DNA of 41,130 bases, taken from NCBI GenBank assembly GCA_024708885.1, contig JANJXT010000001.1:1-41130 (forward strand), given 5' to 3'. The first letter of the stretch is position 1, and every line of letters begins with the position of its first letter. Origin of the DNA: Thiobacillus sp. Its GTDB lineage: Bacteria > Pseudomonadota > Gammaproteobacteria > Burkholderiales > Thiobacillaceae. Below, piece by piece: positions 16,297-24,896 of this stretch. The notes under the pieces are model-generated. The model was not told where the DNA came from. It saw only the letters and a list, made by a program, of their open reading frames with translations, and ran no database searches. The translations under genes and the position numbers were made by a program.

Positions 16297-17555
16297 GCGC
16301 CACGCTGGAAAAAGGCTTACACGCCCTCAGGGAAGTCATCGATGCGCCGATCGCCAGCTACTTCAGCAGTTGCGTACATTGCGGCCTGTGCGCCGATGCG
16401 TGCCTGTTCCATACGGAGACCGGCGACCCGCGCTATACGCCGATCTACAAGCTGGAGCCGCTGCGCCGTGTGTACGAGCAGGAGTACACCCTGCTCGGGC
16501 GCGTGAAGAAGCTGGTGGGACTGGCGAAGCCGGTCGACGATGCCATGCTCGATGCCTGGCAGGATCTGGTCTATGACAGTTGCACCCTGTGCGGCCGCTG
16601 CTCGCTGGTATGCCCGGTCGGCAACGACATCGTGTACATGGTACGCAAGCTGCGCGAAGGCATGGCGGCGTCCGGTCACACGCCCGACGGCATCCGCAGC
16701 GCCACCCGGCGCACGGTCGAAATCGGTGGGCCGATGGGGCTGAAGTGGCCGGCGGTCGCCAACGTGCTGCGCAAGGCCGAAGAGGCCACCGGCCTGAAGA
16801 TTCCGGTCGACCAGCCCGGTGCGGATTACCTGGTGCTGCTGTCGTCGATGGAGATCGTCAACTACCCGGAGTACATCGAGGCGCTGGCGAAGATCTTCCA
16901 CAAGGCGGGACTGACATTCACCGTCTCGTCCGATGCATTCGAAGCGACCAACGCCGGCATCCAGATCGGCGCATCCGATCTCGCGCGCACCATCGTCACG
17001 CGCATCGTCGAGGCCGCCGAGCGGCTGCAGGTGAAGCACGTGCTGTCGCCGGAGTGCGGCCACGCCTACATGGCGATACGCTGGGAAGGGCCGAATCTCA
17101 TCGGCCGGCCGTTCAGGTTCGAGGTCGTGCACGTGCTCGAGCTGCTCGACGAACTGCGTCGCAAGGGCGTGCTGAAGATGAAGGACACCTTCAAGGATCC
17201 GCTCATCCTGCACGACCCCTGCCAGATCGTACGCCGCGGCGGCGTGCTGGAAGCGCCCGAACAATTGATCCGGCAGGTCGCGGACAACTACATTCCCGTC
17301 GTCGACCAGCAGAAATGGAACTGGTGCTGCGGCGGCGGCGGCGGCGCGTCGGCGATCCACACCGAAGAAGCGGAAGCGCTGCGCGCCAAGGCCTTCCAGG
17401 TGAAGAAGCGGCAGATCGAGTCAGCGGGAGTCGATACCATGGTGACCTTCTGCGCCAATTGCCGCATCGTCATCGAGGAAGCCTTCGACCACTACCAAAT
17501 GGATACCAAGCTGCTCGGGCTCACCGAGCTGCTCGCCGAACATCTGGAGAACTGA
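16293..17555 (+). CDS. isp2: Isp2, iron-sulfur subunit related to heterodisulfide reductase HdrD
   Basis: Isp2 is a cytoplasmic-side iron-sulfur protein resembling HdrD/DsrK and pairs with Isp1 as an electron-transfer module. The 420 residues contain two [4Fe-4S] motifs (Cys27, 30, 33, 37 in CVHCGLCADACLF; Cys97, 100, 103, 107 in CTLCGRCSLVCPVG). The CCG-type part follows, with HDPCQIVRRGG, WNWCCGGGGG near residue 345 and TFCANCRIVIEEAF, which in HdrB/D binds a special cluster. It overlaps isp1 by four bases, and hynL starts three bases after its stop. The physiological partner on the cytoplasmic side (quinone, sulfur compound or disulfide) cannot be told from sequence. Confidence 0.92.
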   Translation: MSATLEKGLHALREVIDAPIASYFSSCVHCGLCADACLFHTETGDPRYTPIYKLEPLRRVYEQEYTLLGRVKKLVGLAKPVDDAMLDAWQDLVYDSCTLCGRCSLVCPVGNDIVYMVRKLREGMAASGHTPDGIRSATRRTVEIGGPMGLKWPAVANVLRKAEEATGLKIPVDQPGADYLVLLSSMEIVNYPEYIEALAKIFHKAGLTFTVSSDAFEATNAGIQIGASDLARTIVTRIVEAAERLQVKHVLSPECGHAYMAIRWEGPNLIGRPFRFEVVHVLELLDELRRKGVLKMKDTFKDPLILHDPCQIVRRGGVLEAPEQLIRQVADNYIPVVDQQKWNWCCGGGGGASAIHTEEAEALRAKAFQVKKRQIESAGVDTMVTFCANCRIVIEEAFDHYQMDTKLLGLTELLAEHLEN

Positions 17556-17558
17556 CTT

Positions 17559-19349
17559 ATGAGCACTGCAGAACGCGTCGTCGTCGATCCCGTCACGCGC
17601 ATCGAGGGCCACTTGCGCATCGAGGCGCAGACCGACGACGCCGGCCGGATTACCCAGGCCTATTCGGCCGGCACCATGGTGCGCGGCATCGAGATCATTC
17701 TGAAAGGGAGGGATCCGCGCGACGCCTGGGCGTTCACCCAGCGCATCTGCGGGGTGTGCACGCTGGTGCACGGCATGGCGTCGATCCGTGCGGTGGAGGA
17801 CGCGCTGCATCGGGCGGTTCCCGACTATCGCATCCCGCACAACGCCGAACTGATCCGCAACCTGATGATCGCGGCGCAGTACGTGCACGACCACGTCATG
17901 CACTTCTACCACCTGCATGCGCTCGACTGGGTCGACGTGGTGTCGGCGCTGAAGGCCGACCCCAAGGCCGCCTCGGCGCTGGCGCAGAGCCTGTCCAGCT
18001 ATCCGAAGTCGTCGCCGGGCTATTTCGCCGACGTGCAGAAGAAGGTCAAGACCTTCGTCGAGCAGGGCCAGCTCGGCATTTTTTCCAATGCCTACTGGGG
18101 GCATCCCGCCTACAAGCTGCCGCCGGAAGCCAACCTGATGGCGGTGGCGCATTATCTCGACGCGCTCGCGTGGCAGCGCGAGGCGGTCAAGCTGCACACC
18201 ATTTTCGGCGGCAAGAACCCGCATCCCAACTTCGTCGTCGGCGGCGTGCCGTCGCCGATTTCCGTCCACAGCGAAGGTGGACCCGGCAAGGGGCCGCAGT
18301 TCCGCGGCGGGCAGGAGGCCACGGCGGTCAACATGGTCGGGCTGCAGACGGTGCAGAACGTCATCCGCATGATGCGCGAGTTCGTCGACCAGGCCTATCT
18401 CCCCGACATTCTCGCAATCGCCGGTTTCTACAAGGACTGGGGCAGCCGCGGCGAGGGGCTGGGCAATTTCCTGTCGTTCGGCGACCTGCCGTCGAAGAGC
18501 TTCTGGGATACCGACAGCTATCTCATCCCGCGCGGCGTGGTGCTTGGCCGCGATCTTTCGACGGTGCATCCGATCGACCTCGACGCCGATGCCGAGATCC
18601 AGGAGTTCGTCAGCCACTCCTGGTACACGTACAGCCAGGGTGACGCGACGGGTCTGCATCCGTTCAAGGGTGAGACCGAGCTTGCCTACAGCGGCCCGAA
18701 GCCGCCATACAGTCATCTCGACGTGGACAGGAAATATTCCTGGATCAAGTCGCCGCGCTGGCAGGGCAAGGCCATGGAAGTCGGGCCGCTTGCACGCGTG
18801 ATGGTGATGATGGCCTCGGGCAACGCGCAGGCCAAAGAACTCGTCGATTACACCCTGAAGACGCTGGACGTGCCGGTGGAGGCGCTGTTCTCCACGCTTG
18901 GCCGCACCGCCGCGCGCGCACTCGAATCGAAAATACTCGCCGACGCCATGCAGGGCTGGTTCGACACGCTCATGGCCAACATCAAGGCCGGCGACGTCAG
19001 AACCTTCAACGACCAGTACTGGGATCCGTCGACGTGGCCGAAGCACATGCAGGGTGTCGGCCTGCAGGAGGCGCCGCGCGGCGGCCTGTCGCACTGGCTG
19101 GTGGTCGACAACGGACTCATCAGCAACTATCAGGCCGTGGTGCCGACCACCTGGAACGCGGGGCCGCGCGATGCCGCGGAGCAGCCCGGCGCCTACGAGG
19201 CCGCGCTGCAACACAATCACGTGCTGCACGATCCCAGGCAGCCGCTGGAAATCCTGCGCACCATCCATTCCTTCGATCCATGCCTCGCCTGCGCGGTGCA
19301 CGTCACCGACCCCGAAGGCGAGGAGCTGATCCAGGTCAAGGTTTGTTGA
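17559..19349 (+). CDS. hynL: [NiFe] hydrogenase large subunit (catalytic)
   Basis: HynL carries the NiFe centre that oxidises or forms H2. The 596 residues have the N-terminal motif VTRIEGHLRIE and the L1 motif RICGVCTLVHG near 62. The C-terminal L2 motif DPCLACAVH is followed by a 15-residue tail (VTDPEGEELIQVKVC), which the upstream-encoded protease should remove after the His. All four nickel cysteines are present. It is the fourth gene of the hynS-isp1-isp2-hynL set and lies three bases after isp2. The operon type corresponds to membrane-linked group 1e enzymes, often found in sulfur-oxidising bacteria; that physiological link is inference. Confidence 0.96.
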   Translation: MSTAERVVVDPVTRIEGHLRIEAQTDDAGRITQAYSAGTMVRGIEIILKGRDPRDAWAFTQRICGVCTLVHGMASIRAVEDALHRAVPDYRIPHNAELIRNLMIAAQYVHDHVMHFYHLHALDWVDVVSALKADPKAASALAQSLSSYPKSSPGYFADVQKKVKTFVEQGQLGIFSNAYWGHPAYKLPPEANLMAVAHYLDALAWQREAVKLHTIFGGKNPHPNFVVGGVPSPISVHSEGGPGKGPQFRGGQEATAVNMVGLQTVQNVIRMMREFVDQAYLPDILAIAGFYKDWGSRGEGLGNFLSFGDLPSKSFWDTDSYLIPRGVVLGRDLSTVHPIDLDADAEIQEFVSHSWYTYSQGDATGLHPFKGETELAYSGPKPPYSHLDVDRKYSWIKSPRWQGKAMEVGPLARVMVMMASGNAQAKELVDYTLKTLDVPVEALFSTLGRTAARALESKILADAMQGWFDTLMANIKAGDVRTFNDQYWDPSTWPKHMQGVGLQEAPRGGLSHWLVVDNGLISNYQAVVPTTWNAGPRDAAEQPGAYEAALQHNHVLHDPRQPLEILRTIHSFDPCLACAVHVTDPEGEELIQVKVC

Positions 19350-19382
19350 ACCACCATGTCCCAGTCTTTCGGAGCCCACACC

Positions 19383-19958
19383 ATGCATTTGATCCGACGT
19401 CTTCGCCCCGCTGCGGCAGCGGGCCTTGTCCTCGCTGCCGGCAGCGCCGCCGCACACACCGGTGAACACACCGTCGCCGGCTTTGCCAGCGGGTTCACCC
19501 ATCCCTTCGCCGGCCTCGACCATCTGCTTGCCATGGTGGCGGTCGGCCTGTGGGCCGTCCAGCAGGGCGGCCGCGCACTGTGGGCGATACCCACGGCCTT
19601 CGTCCTCGCCATGCTTGCGGGCGGCGCACTCGCGGGGTGGGGCGGGGCGCTGCCGCATGTCGAAACCGGCATCGCGGTGTCGGTGGTCGTGCTTGGCCTC
19701 GTCGTCGCGACCCGGCGGCATGTCCCGGTCGCGCTCGGCGCCGCGGTGGCGGCGAGCTTCGCGCTCTTTCACGGCCATGCCCATGGTCTGGAAATGCCCC
19801 AGGCCGCATCACCCGCACTGTACGGCCTCGGTTTCGTGACGGCCACCGCCGCGCTGCACGCGACGGGCATCGCCGGCGCACTGTTCGGGCGGCACGCGAT
19901 ACGTGTCGCCGGTGCAGCCATCGCCGCGAGCGGCGCGACGCTGCTCTGGCTAGCCTGA
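19383..19958 (+). CDS. hupE: HupE/UreJ family membrane protein, probable nickel permease
   Basis: HupE proteins are thought to bring Ni(II) into the cell for hydrogenase or urease. From the ATG at 19383 the protein has 191 residues: a signal-like N-terminus ending AAGSAAAHTGEH, then about six hydrophobic helices. The family motif is HPFAGLDHLLAMVAVG, and a second histidine-rich part reads FHGHAHGLEMP. An in-frame ATG at 19356 would add nine residues but has no ribosome binding site, whereas CGGAG precedes 19383. It follows hynL by 33 bases and would support the HypA/HypB nickel insertion step, particularly because HypB lacks a histidine-rich store. Confidence 0.88.
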   Translation: MHLIRRLRPAAAAGLVLAAGSAAAHTGEHTVAGFASGFTHPFAGLDHLLAMVAVGLWAVQQGGRALWAIPTAFVLAMLAGGALAGWGGALPHVETGIAVSVVVLGLVVATRRHVPVALGAAVAASFALFHGHAHGLEMPQAASPALYGLGFVTATAALHATGIAGALFGRHAIRVAGAAIAASGATLLWLA

Positions 19959-19970
19959 CCCGCCGCGCCG

Positions 19971-20288
19971 ATGGATGAACCGCTGCAGCGGCTGCTGGAG
20001 GCCGAGGCGCGCGCGCAGGCGGTGATCGACGCCGCCCGCCGCGAGCGCGAAGCCATGGTCGAGGCGGCGCTCGCCGCGGCCCGCGATACCGAGACACGCT
20101 TCGAAGCCGGCCGCGCGGCGCTGCGTGCGCCCTACATCGACGACGCCCGCACACGTGCCGAGCAGGCGACCGGCGAACTCACGCGCAAATATGGCGAGCG
20201 CCAGCGCATGCTGCGCGAACTGGCTGCCCGCCACGAACGCGAAGCGGCCGATGCAGCGCTGGCCCTGTTGCTCGATCCCGCTGCATGA
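19971..20288 (+). CDS. V/A-type ATPase peripheral stalk subunit G/H
   Basis: The 105-residue protein is almost entirely a charged, alanine-rich helix (EAEARAQAVIDAARREREAMVEAAL, then RYGERQRMLRELAARHEREAAD-like heptads). This is the pattern of the G/H subunit that forms the peripheral stalk with subunit E. It opens the V/A-ATPase gene set and starts only 12 bases after hupE. It overlaps the C subunit gene by four bases (ATGA). Single-gene similarity is low in such coiled coils, so the assignment leans on position. Confidence 0.75.
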   Translation: MDEPLQRLLEAEARAQAVIDAARREREAMVEAALAAARDTETRFEAGRAALRAPYIDDARTRAEQATGELTRKYGERQRMLRELAARHEREAADAALALLLDPAA

Positions 20289-21325
20289 CGCCCGCATCCG
20301 GCGACGCCTATCTCAATACCCGCGTCAGCCTGTTCGCCGAACGCCTGTGGCCGGACGCCGAACTTGACGCGCTGGTCGGCGCCGGCGCTGACGCGATCAC
20401 CCACCGCCTCGCGCAAAAGGGGCTTGCGCTGCTCGCGCCGACGCCCGAGCAGGGAGGCGGCTCGCTGGAACACCGCATCGTTGCGCAGATGCTCGAGGAG
20501 ACGCGCGTGCTGATTCGACCGCTTGCCGGCGGGGCGCGCGATTTCCTCGCCTTCTGGACCGCGCGCTTCGAGATGTCCAACGTGAAGACGCTGCTGCGCA
20601 GCAAGATGAGCGGCGAGCGTGCCGCCGCGGCGCTCGCCCGTCTCGCGCCGATGGGAGCGTTCGGCCGCCTCGACAGCGAGACGCTCGCGCATGCCGAGGA
20701 CGCCGGTGAACTGCTGCGCCGCCTGGAGGCGGGGCCGTACGCCGCCGTCGTGCGGCACGCGCGGCGCGCGTTCGAGCAGAGCCGCGATCCCTTCGTCCTC
20801 GATGCCGCGCTCGATCAGGGCTACTATGAAGGGCTGGTGGCGCGGGCGCAATTTCTGGAGACGCGCCTCGGGGCGCCGCTGCGCGGACTCATGGCGGCAC
20901 TCGTCGACCGCATCAATCTGGTGTGGCTGTTGCGCTACCGCTTCAACTACGACCTGCCGCCGGCGCAGGTGTATTATTTGCTGATCGGCTCGCGCTACGA
21001 CCTCCCCGTGACCCGCCTGCGTGAACTGGCGCAGCTCGACAGCCTGCCGGCGGTGCTCGACGCGCTGCCGGCACCCTGGCGCGCGCAACTGGTCGGCGCC
21101 CGCGACATTCCCGACGTGTTCGCGCGCATGGAGCAGGCAGGGGCCGGGCAGGCGCTGCGTGTACTGCGCGGCCACGCGCCGCCACTCGCGCGCGCCTTTG
21201 CCTACCTGATCCTGCGCGAACGCGACCTGCGCGCGCTGCGGGGCGTGCTGCGCGGCCGCCGGCTCGGCCTTGCCGCAGCGGACATCCGTGTCGCGATGCA
21301 GCGGGCGCCCGAGACCCTGCACTGA
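20285..21325 (+). CDS. V/A-type ATPase subunit C (V0 d-like)
   Basis: Subunit C is the funnel-shaped adaptor that joins the central stalk to the membrane ring. The 346 residues are helical and contain typical segments of the AC39 family: YLNTRVSLFAERL at the start, NVKTLLRSKMSG and LVDRINLVWLLRYRFNYDL, with YYLLIGSRYDLPVTRLREL further on. It overlaps the preceding gene by four bases, and the I subunit begins one base after its stop, so expression is tightly coupled. Confidence 0.85.
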   Translation: MTPASGDAYLNTRVSLFAERLWPDAELDALVGAGADAITHRLAQKGLALLAPTPEQGGGSLEHRIVAQMLEETRVLIRPLAGGARDFLAFWTARFEMSNVKTLLRSKMSGERAAAALARLAPMGAFGRLDSETLAHAEDAGELLRRLEAGPYAAVVRHARRAFEQSRDPFVLDAALDQGYYEGLVARAQFLETRLGAPLRGLMAALVDRINLVWLLRYRFNYDLPPAQVYYLLIGSRYDLPVTRLRELAQLDSLPAVLDALPAPWRAQLVGARDIPDVFARMEQAGAGQALRVLRGHAPPLARAFAYLILRERDLRALRGVLRGRRLGLAAADIRVAMQRAPETLH

Positions 21326-21326
21326 C

Positions 21327-23219
21327 ATGCTGCGCGCCGAACCGCTCTACCGCATCCAGCTCGTGCTGCTCGCATCCGAAGCGCAGGACGCCGCGCTTGC
21401 GCTGGCGCGTTTCGGTGCCTTCAATCCCGCCTCCGGCGGCTCCGAGGCGCTGACGCAGGCGCCGGCCGTCGCCTATCGTGAAGCCTGGCTGGAAGCCGAG
21501 GCGCGCCTGGCCAAGCTCCTGGCGCAGTGCGGTGACGCCGGCGCGCTCGCATTGCCGAGTGATGCGGAAGCCCCCTCGCTGGCGGACCTGGAAGAACTCA
21601 ACGCCTGGCTGAAGGACGTGTGGACCGCCTGCCGCGATTGCCATGAGGCGACCGCTCGCCTCGACGAGGCACGCGCCCGCCTCGCGGCACTGGAGGACAC
21701 GCTCGTGCGCCTGGAGCGTCTCGACGTCGATCTCGGACGCCTGCTGCGCCCGGACAGCCTGCTCGCGGTACGGCTCGGCAGTCTGCCGGCGGAAAACATG
21801 CGGCGTTTGAATGAAGCGCTGGCACTGAGCGGCCATGTGCTGTCGCGCTTCGACCAGTCGGGCGACCAGGTCTACGCTGTGATCGCCGGGCCGCGCGCGC
21901 GTCACGACGAAGTGCGTGGCCTGCTTGCGCAGGCGGGCTGGCACGAGCTGGAACTCCCCGAGGAATTGCGCACCCATCCGCGGGCGGCACGCGACTGGTT
22001 GGAGCGCGCGCATCGGCGGGTGGAAACGCAAAGCGGCGCGCAATGTGAGGCGCTCGACGGGCTGCGCGGACGTTTCGGCCCGCGCCTGCACGAAGCGCGC
22101 CAGCGGCTGGCGCTGGCGCGTCCGCTCGCCGAGGCCGCACGCGTGGGCGTCAGGGGGCAGGGTGGCCTTGCCGCGCTGACCGGCTGGGTGCCGAAACGCC
22201 GCCTCGCGGCGCTGCGCGCGGCGCTCGACGCGCGCTTCCACGGCCGTTGCTGGCTCGAGCTGCGCGAACCGGGGCCGCGCGACCTCGCCGCCGTTCCGTC
22301 ACTGATGCGCTACCCCGCCTGGCTTGCGCCGTTCGTGCCGCTGGTCAGGAGCTATGGCGTGCCGCGCTACGGTGAATTCGACCCCGCGCTGCCTTTTGCC
22401 ATCGCGTGGCTGCTGCTGTTCGGCGCCATGTTCGGCGATGTCGGGCATGGTGCGGTGATCGCGCTTGTCGCGGCCGGGTTCGCGCGGCGCCTCGGCCGGA
22501 TCGCCTGGGTCGGGGTGGCGGCGGGCGCCGCGTCGATGGTTTTCGGCATGCTGTATGGCAGCGTGTTCGGCTACGAGACGCTGATCGAGCCGCTGTGGCT
22601 GTCTCCGCTGCACGATCCGATCCGCATGCTCACGCTCGCCGTCGGCTTTGGCGTCGGCTTCATCGTGTGCACGCTGCTCGTCAATGCCTGGAACAAGGCG
22701 GCGGCCGGGCGCGCCGGCGAAGCGCTGTTCGATTCCGGCGGGCTTGCCGGGCTCGTGCTCTATCTCGGCGCGGTTGGCGTCGTCGCCAGTCTCGCCGGCG
22801 CCGCCGACCCGGTGCCGCAGGCGGCGTGGCTGGCCGCCGGCGGGCTGGCCGTGGTCGCCGTCTTCAAGTGGACGACGACGCACGCCACGCTCGGCGAGCG
22901 CCTCCTCGTCACCGCCATCGAAATCCTGGAAACCGGCATCGGCCTGTTTTCGAATACCCTGTCGTTCATGCGCGTCGCCGCCTTCAGCCTCAATCACGTC
23001 GCGCTGGCACTGGCGGTGTTCACCTTGGCCGACGGGCTCGGTGCCGCGGGACACTGGATTGCTGTTGTGCTGGGCAACATCGTGATCATTGGCCTTGAAG
23101 GCGCCATCGTCGCCATCCAGGCCATGCGCCTGATGTATTACGAGGGCTTTTCGCGTTTCTTCAATGGCGACGGGACGGCGTTCGTGCCGTTGCGGGTGGT
23201 GGTGAATGGCGAGCGGTGA
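21327..23219 (+). CDS. V/A-type ATPase subunit I (a-like stator)
   Basis: Subunit I forms the ion half-channels next to the rotor ring. The 630 residues split into an N-terminal soluble arm (about 1-330, with coiled coil) and a C-terminal membrane domain. The latter begins FAIAWLLLFGAMFGDVGHGA, the family signature. A conserved channel arginine candidate is Arg549 in NTLSFMRVAAFSLNH, which would face the rotor glutamate. The ATG at 21327 directly follows the C subunit stop. The last residues (VVNGER) are encoded within GARCGGK-type heptad repeats that continue past the stop. Confidence 0.93.
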   Translation: MLRAEPLYRIQLVLLASEAQDAALALARFGAFNPASGGSEALTQAPAVAYREAWLEAEARLAKLLAQCGDAGALALPSDAEAPSLADLEELNAWLKDVWTACRDCHEATARLDEARARLAALEDTLVRLERLDVDLGRLLRPDSLLAVRLGSLPAENMRRLNEALALSGHVLSRFDQSGDQVYAVIAGPRARHDEVRGLLAQAGWHELELPEELRTHPRAARDWLERAHRRVETQSGAQCEALDGLRGRFGPRLHEARQRLALARPLAEAARVGVRGQGGLAALTGWVPKRRLAALRAALDARFHGRCWLELREPGPRDLAAVPSLMRYPAWLAPFVPLVRSYGVPRYGEFDPALPFAIAWLLLFGAMFGDVGHGAVIALVAAGFARRLGRIAWVGVAAGAASMVFGMLYGSVFGYETLIEPLWLSPLHDPIRMLTLAVGFGVGFIVCTLLVNAWNKAAAGRAGEALFDSGGLAGLVLYLGAVGVVASLAGAADPVPQAAWLAAGGLAVVAVFKWTTTHATLGERLLVTAIEILETGIGLFSNTLSFMRVAAFSLNHVALALAVFTLADGLGAAGHWIAVVLGNIVIIGLEGAIVAIQAMRLMYYEGFSRFFNGDGTAFVPLRVVVNGER

Positions 23220-23233
23220 GCGGCGAGGATGGG
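23205..23233 (+). repeat. GARCGGK-type heptads at the end of the subunit I gene
   Basis: Units such as TGAATGG, CGAGCGG, TGAGCGG and CGAGGAT run in phase across the subunit I stop codon into the gap before subunit K. It is the same unit type as the long inverted repeat between subunits E and A. Only one orientation is present here. Confidence 0.55.
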
Positions 23234-23279
23234 GGCGCGCATGTGCGACGGCCCGTTCCTCGATACAAGGGAGGCAATC

Positions 23280-23714
23280 ATGATGTGGCTGGTCGCAGTG
23301 TTGGCGCTGCCGGTGGTGGCGACGCTGGGTGCGGGTTTGTGGCTGGAGCTGAAGCCGCGGCCGTTGCCGTCGCGCTGGCTGCGTGGCGGCCTGCTGGCCA
23401 ACCTGCTGCTGTTCGCCGTGACGCTCGCAGCGGTGATGGGGCTGGGTATGCAGGAAGTCCTGGCGGCGGAGCCGGTGGCGGCGGCGGGGGATATCTCCCT
23501 GGGGCGCGGGCTTGCCCTGCTCGGCATCGGCCTGCCGACGGGGCTCGCCGCCATCGCCGCGGCGATGGCGCTGGGGCCGATCGGTTCGGCTTCGCTTGCG
23601 GTCATCGCGGAGAAGCCCGAAATGTTCGGCCGCACGCTGGTTTACCTGGGCCTGGCGGAAGGGGTGGCGATCTACGGCCTGGTGATGTCCATCCTCATGC
23701 TGGGCAGGATCTGA
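23280..23714 (+). CDS. V/A-type ATPase proteolipid subunit K (c ring)
   Basis: Subunit K builds the rotor ring. The 144-residue reading has four membrane helices (about 1-20, 37-57, 75-100, 117-141). The second hairpin has the normal small-residue packing face and the ion-binding Glu127 (YLGLAEGVAIYGLV) after the family sequence AEKPEMFGRTL. The first hairpin lacks both the small-residue pattern and a carboxylate, so there is one ion site per four helices. Glutamine ligands typical of sodium-binding K subunits (PGTQG-like motif) are not visible, which favours proton coupling. ATG 23280 or 23283 may start it; AAGGGAGG at 23267-23274 serves either. Confidence 0.88.
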   Translation: MMWLVAVLALPVVATLGAGLWLELKPRPLPSRWLRGGLLANLLLFAVTLAAVMGLGMQEVLAAEPVAAAGDISLGRGLALLGIGLPTGLAAIAAAMALGPIGSASLAVIAEKPEMFGRTLVYLGLAEGVAIYGLVMSILMLGRI

Positions 23715-24067
23715 TGCCGTCGCGCACGGGCTCCGCCCCTGAGCTGGCTCGCCTGGTCGTGCTGGGCAGCGCCGGTTTGGCGGACGGCTTTCGCCTCGTC
23801 GGCGCCGAAGTGCATGCGGACGCCGACGCCGCCACGCTCGACCGCGTTCTGGAAGCGCTGGCGCACAGCGGGGACGCGGCGCTCGTTCTGCTGGAATCCA
23901 CGCTCGCACGCGCCGGCAGCAGCCCATGGCTCGACCGCCTGCGCAACGAAGGCGGACACATCGTCATCACCGAACTGCCTCCGTTGCCGTCGCCCGAAGC
24001 CTACGCGCCTGCCGTCGACGAGGTGGTGCGGGCGGTGTTGGGGCCGGATGCATTGAGCCCGGGATGA
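23714..24067 (+). CDS. V/A-type ATPase subunit F
   Basis: Subunit F is the small Rossmann-like central-shaft protein that regulates rotation. The 117 residues show ARLVVLGSAGLADGFRLVGAEV at the start, the GDAALVLLESTLA strand and ITELPPLPSPEAY near the end, matching the usual order of the family (about 100 residues). It begins on the last base of the subunit K stop codon (TGATG). A 76-base gap follows before subunit E. Confidence 0.85.
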   Translation: MPSRTGSAPELARLVVLGSAGLADGFRLVGAEVHADADAATLDRVLEALAHSGDAALVLLESTLARAGSSPWLDRLRNEGGHIVITELPPLPSPEAYAPAVDEVVRAVLGPDALSPG

Positions 24068-24143
24068 GGCATGGTGTTCGAGATGTTTCTTGAAAGGTCT
24101 GGCTTGATGATGGCGCTCCAACACGTTGAGACAATGGCAAGAA

Positions 24144-24794
24144 ATGGATGATGGCTCGCGCGTTGCGCAGCTCGAGGAGGCCCTGCTGCAGCAGGCCGAA
24201 TCGCTCGCGCGCGAGCATCTGAAAAATGCCGAAGTGTCGCGCGCACGCATCCTCGCCGAGTCTGCGGAGAAGCTCAAGTCGGCGGAGGCCCGTGAAGTGC
24301 TCGCGGCCAAGGTCGAGGCGGAGCGCCTCGTGCGACAGAAGACGCAGGCGGCGGAAACGCGGCTGGCGGCGGAACTCGACCGGCTGCGCTGGGCGCTGAC
24401 CGAAGCCGCGCTCGCCGACGTCAAAAGCGCATTCCGCGAACTGGTGCAGGACGAGGCGCGCTATTCCGGCGTCATCGAGGCCTGGCTTGCCGCCGCGGCG
24501 CAGGCGCTGCCGCCCGGGGATCTCGTCGTTGAAATGCGGGGCGAGGACGAACATCGCCTCGCGCCACGGTGGCCCAATCTCGCCGCGCGCGCCGCGCCCG
24601 GTCGCCGCGCGACGCTGGTCGCGCACCGCCAGCCAAGCGAGGGGGGCCTCCGCGTGCGCCTGGCCGACGGCCGCGCCCAGGTCGACCAGACCTTCGAAGC
24701 CCGCCAGGCGCGACTCGCCGACGACCTCGCGCGCGTGGCGATGGAACGCCTGTTCGCCAGCGCGCCGGATCTGGGGACGCTGGTTTATGGGTAA
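24144..24794 (+). CDS. V/A-type ATPase peripheral stalk subunit E
   Basis: Subunit E pairs with G/H to make the peripheral stalks. The 216 residues have a long charged N-terminal helix (about 1-95: QAESLAREHLKNAEVSRARIL and following) and a C-terminal globular part ending ERLFASAPDLGTLVYG, as in other bacterial E subunits. ATG 24144 is chosen because the upstream in-frame start is a TTG; neither has a strong ribosome binding site. The following 102-base gap holds a large inverted repeat. Confidence 0.8.
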   Translation: MDDGSRVAQLEEALLQQAESLAREHLKNAEVSRARILAESAEKLKSAEAREVLAAKVEAERLVRQKTQAAETRLAAELDRLRWALTEAALADVKSAFRELVQDEARYSGVIEAWLAAAAQALPPGDLVVEMRGEDEHRLAPRWPNLAARAAPGRRATLVAHRQPSEGGLRVRLADGRAQVDQTFEARQARLADDLARVAMERLFASAPDLGTLVYG

Positions 24795-24800
24795 GGAGGA

Positions 24801-24884
24801 GGCGGTGAACGGGGAGCAGTGAGCGGCGGTGGTGACGGTGTTCGACCGCTCACCGCTCCCCGTTCACCGCCTTCCGCTCCCCAT
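24801..24884 (+). repeat. Long inverted repeat of heptads between ATPase subunits E and A
   Basis: The 26-base arms at 24801-24826 and 24846-24871 are complementary at 25 of 26 positions, with a 19-base loop. Each arm is made of 7-base units such as GTGAACG, GGGAGCA and GTGAGCG, and further units of the right-arm type run to about 24884, twelve bases before the subunit A start. The transcript would fold into a very stable hairpin. No T-run follows the hairpin, so it does not look like a classical terminator. Confidence 0.85.
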
Positions 24885-24896
24885 TCAAAAAAGACG

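Noticed and set aside
24801..24871. Classical rho-independent terminator between ATPase subunits E and A
   Set aside because: The stem is very stable but no T-run follows, and the operon continues with subunits that must be co-expressed.
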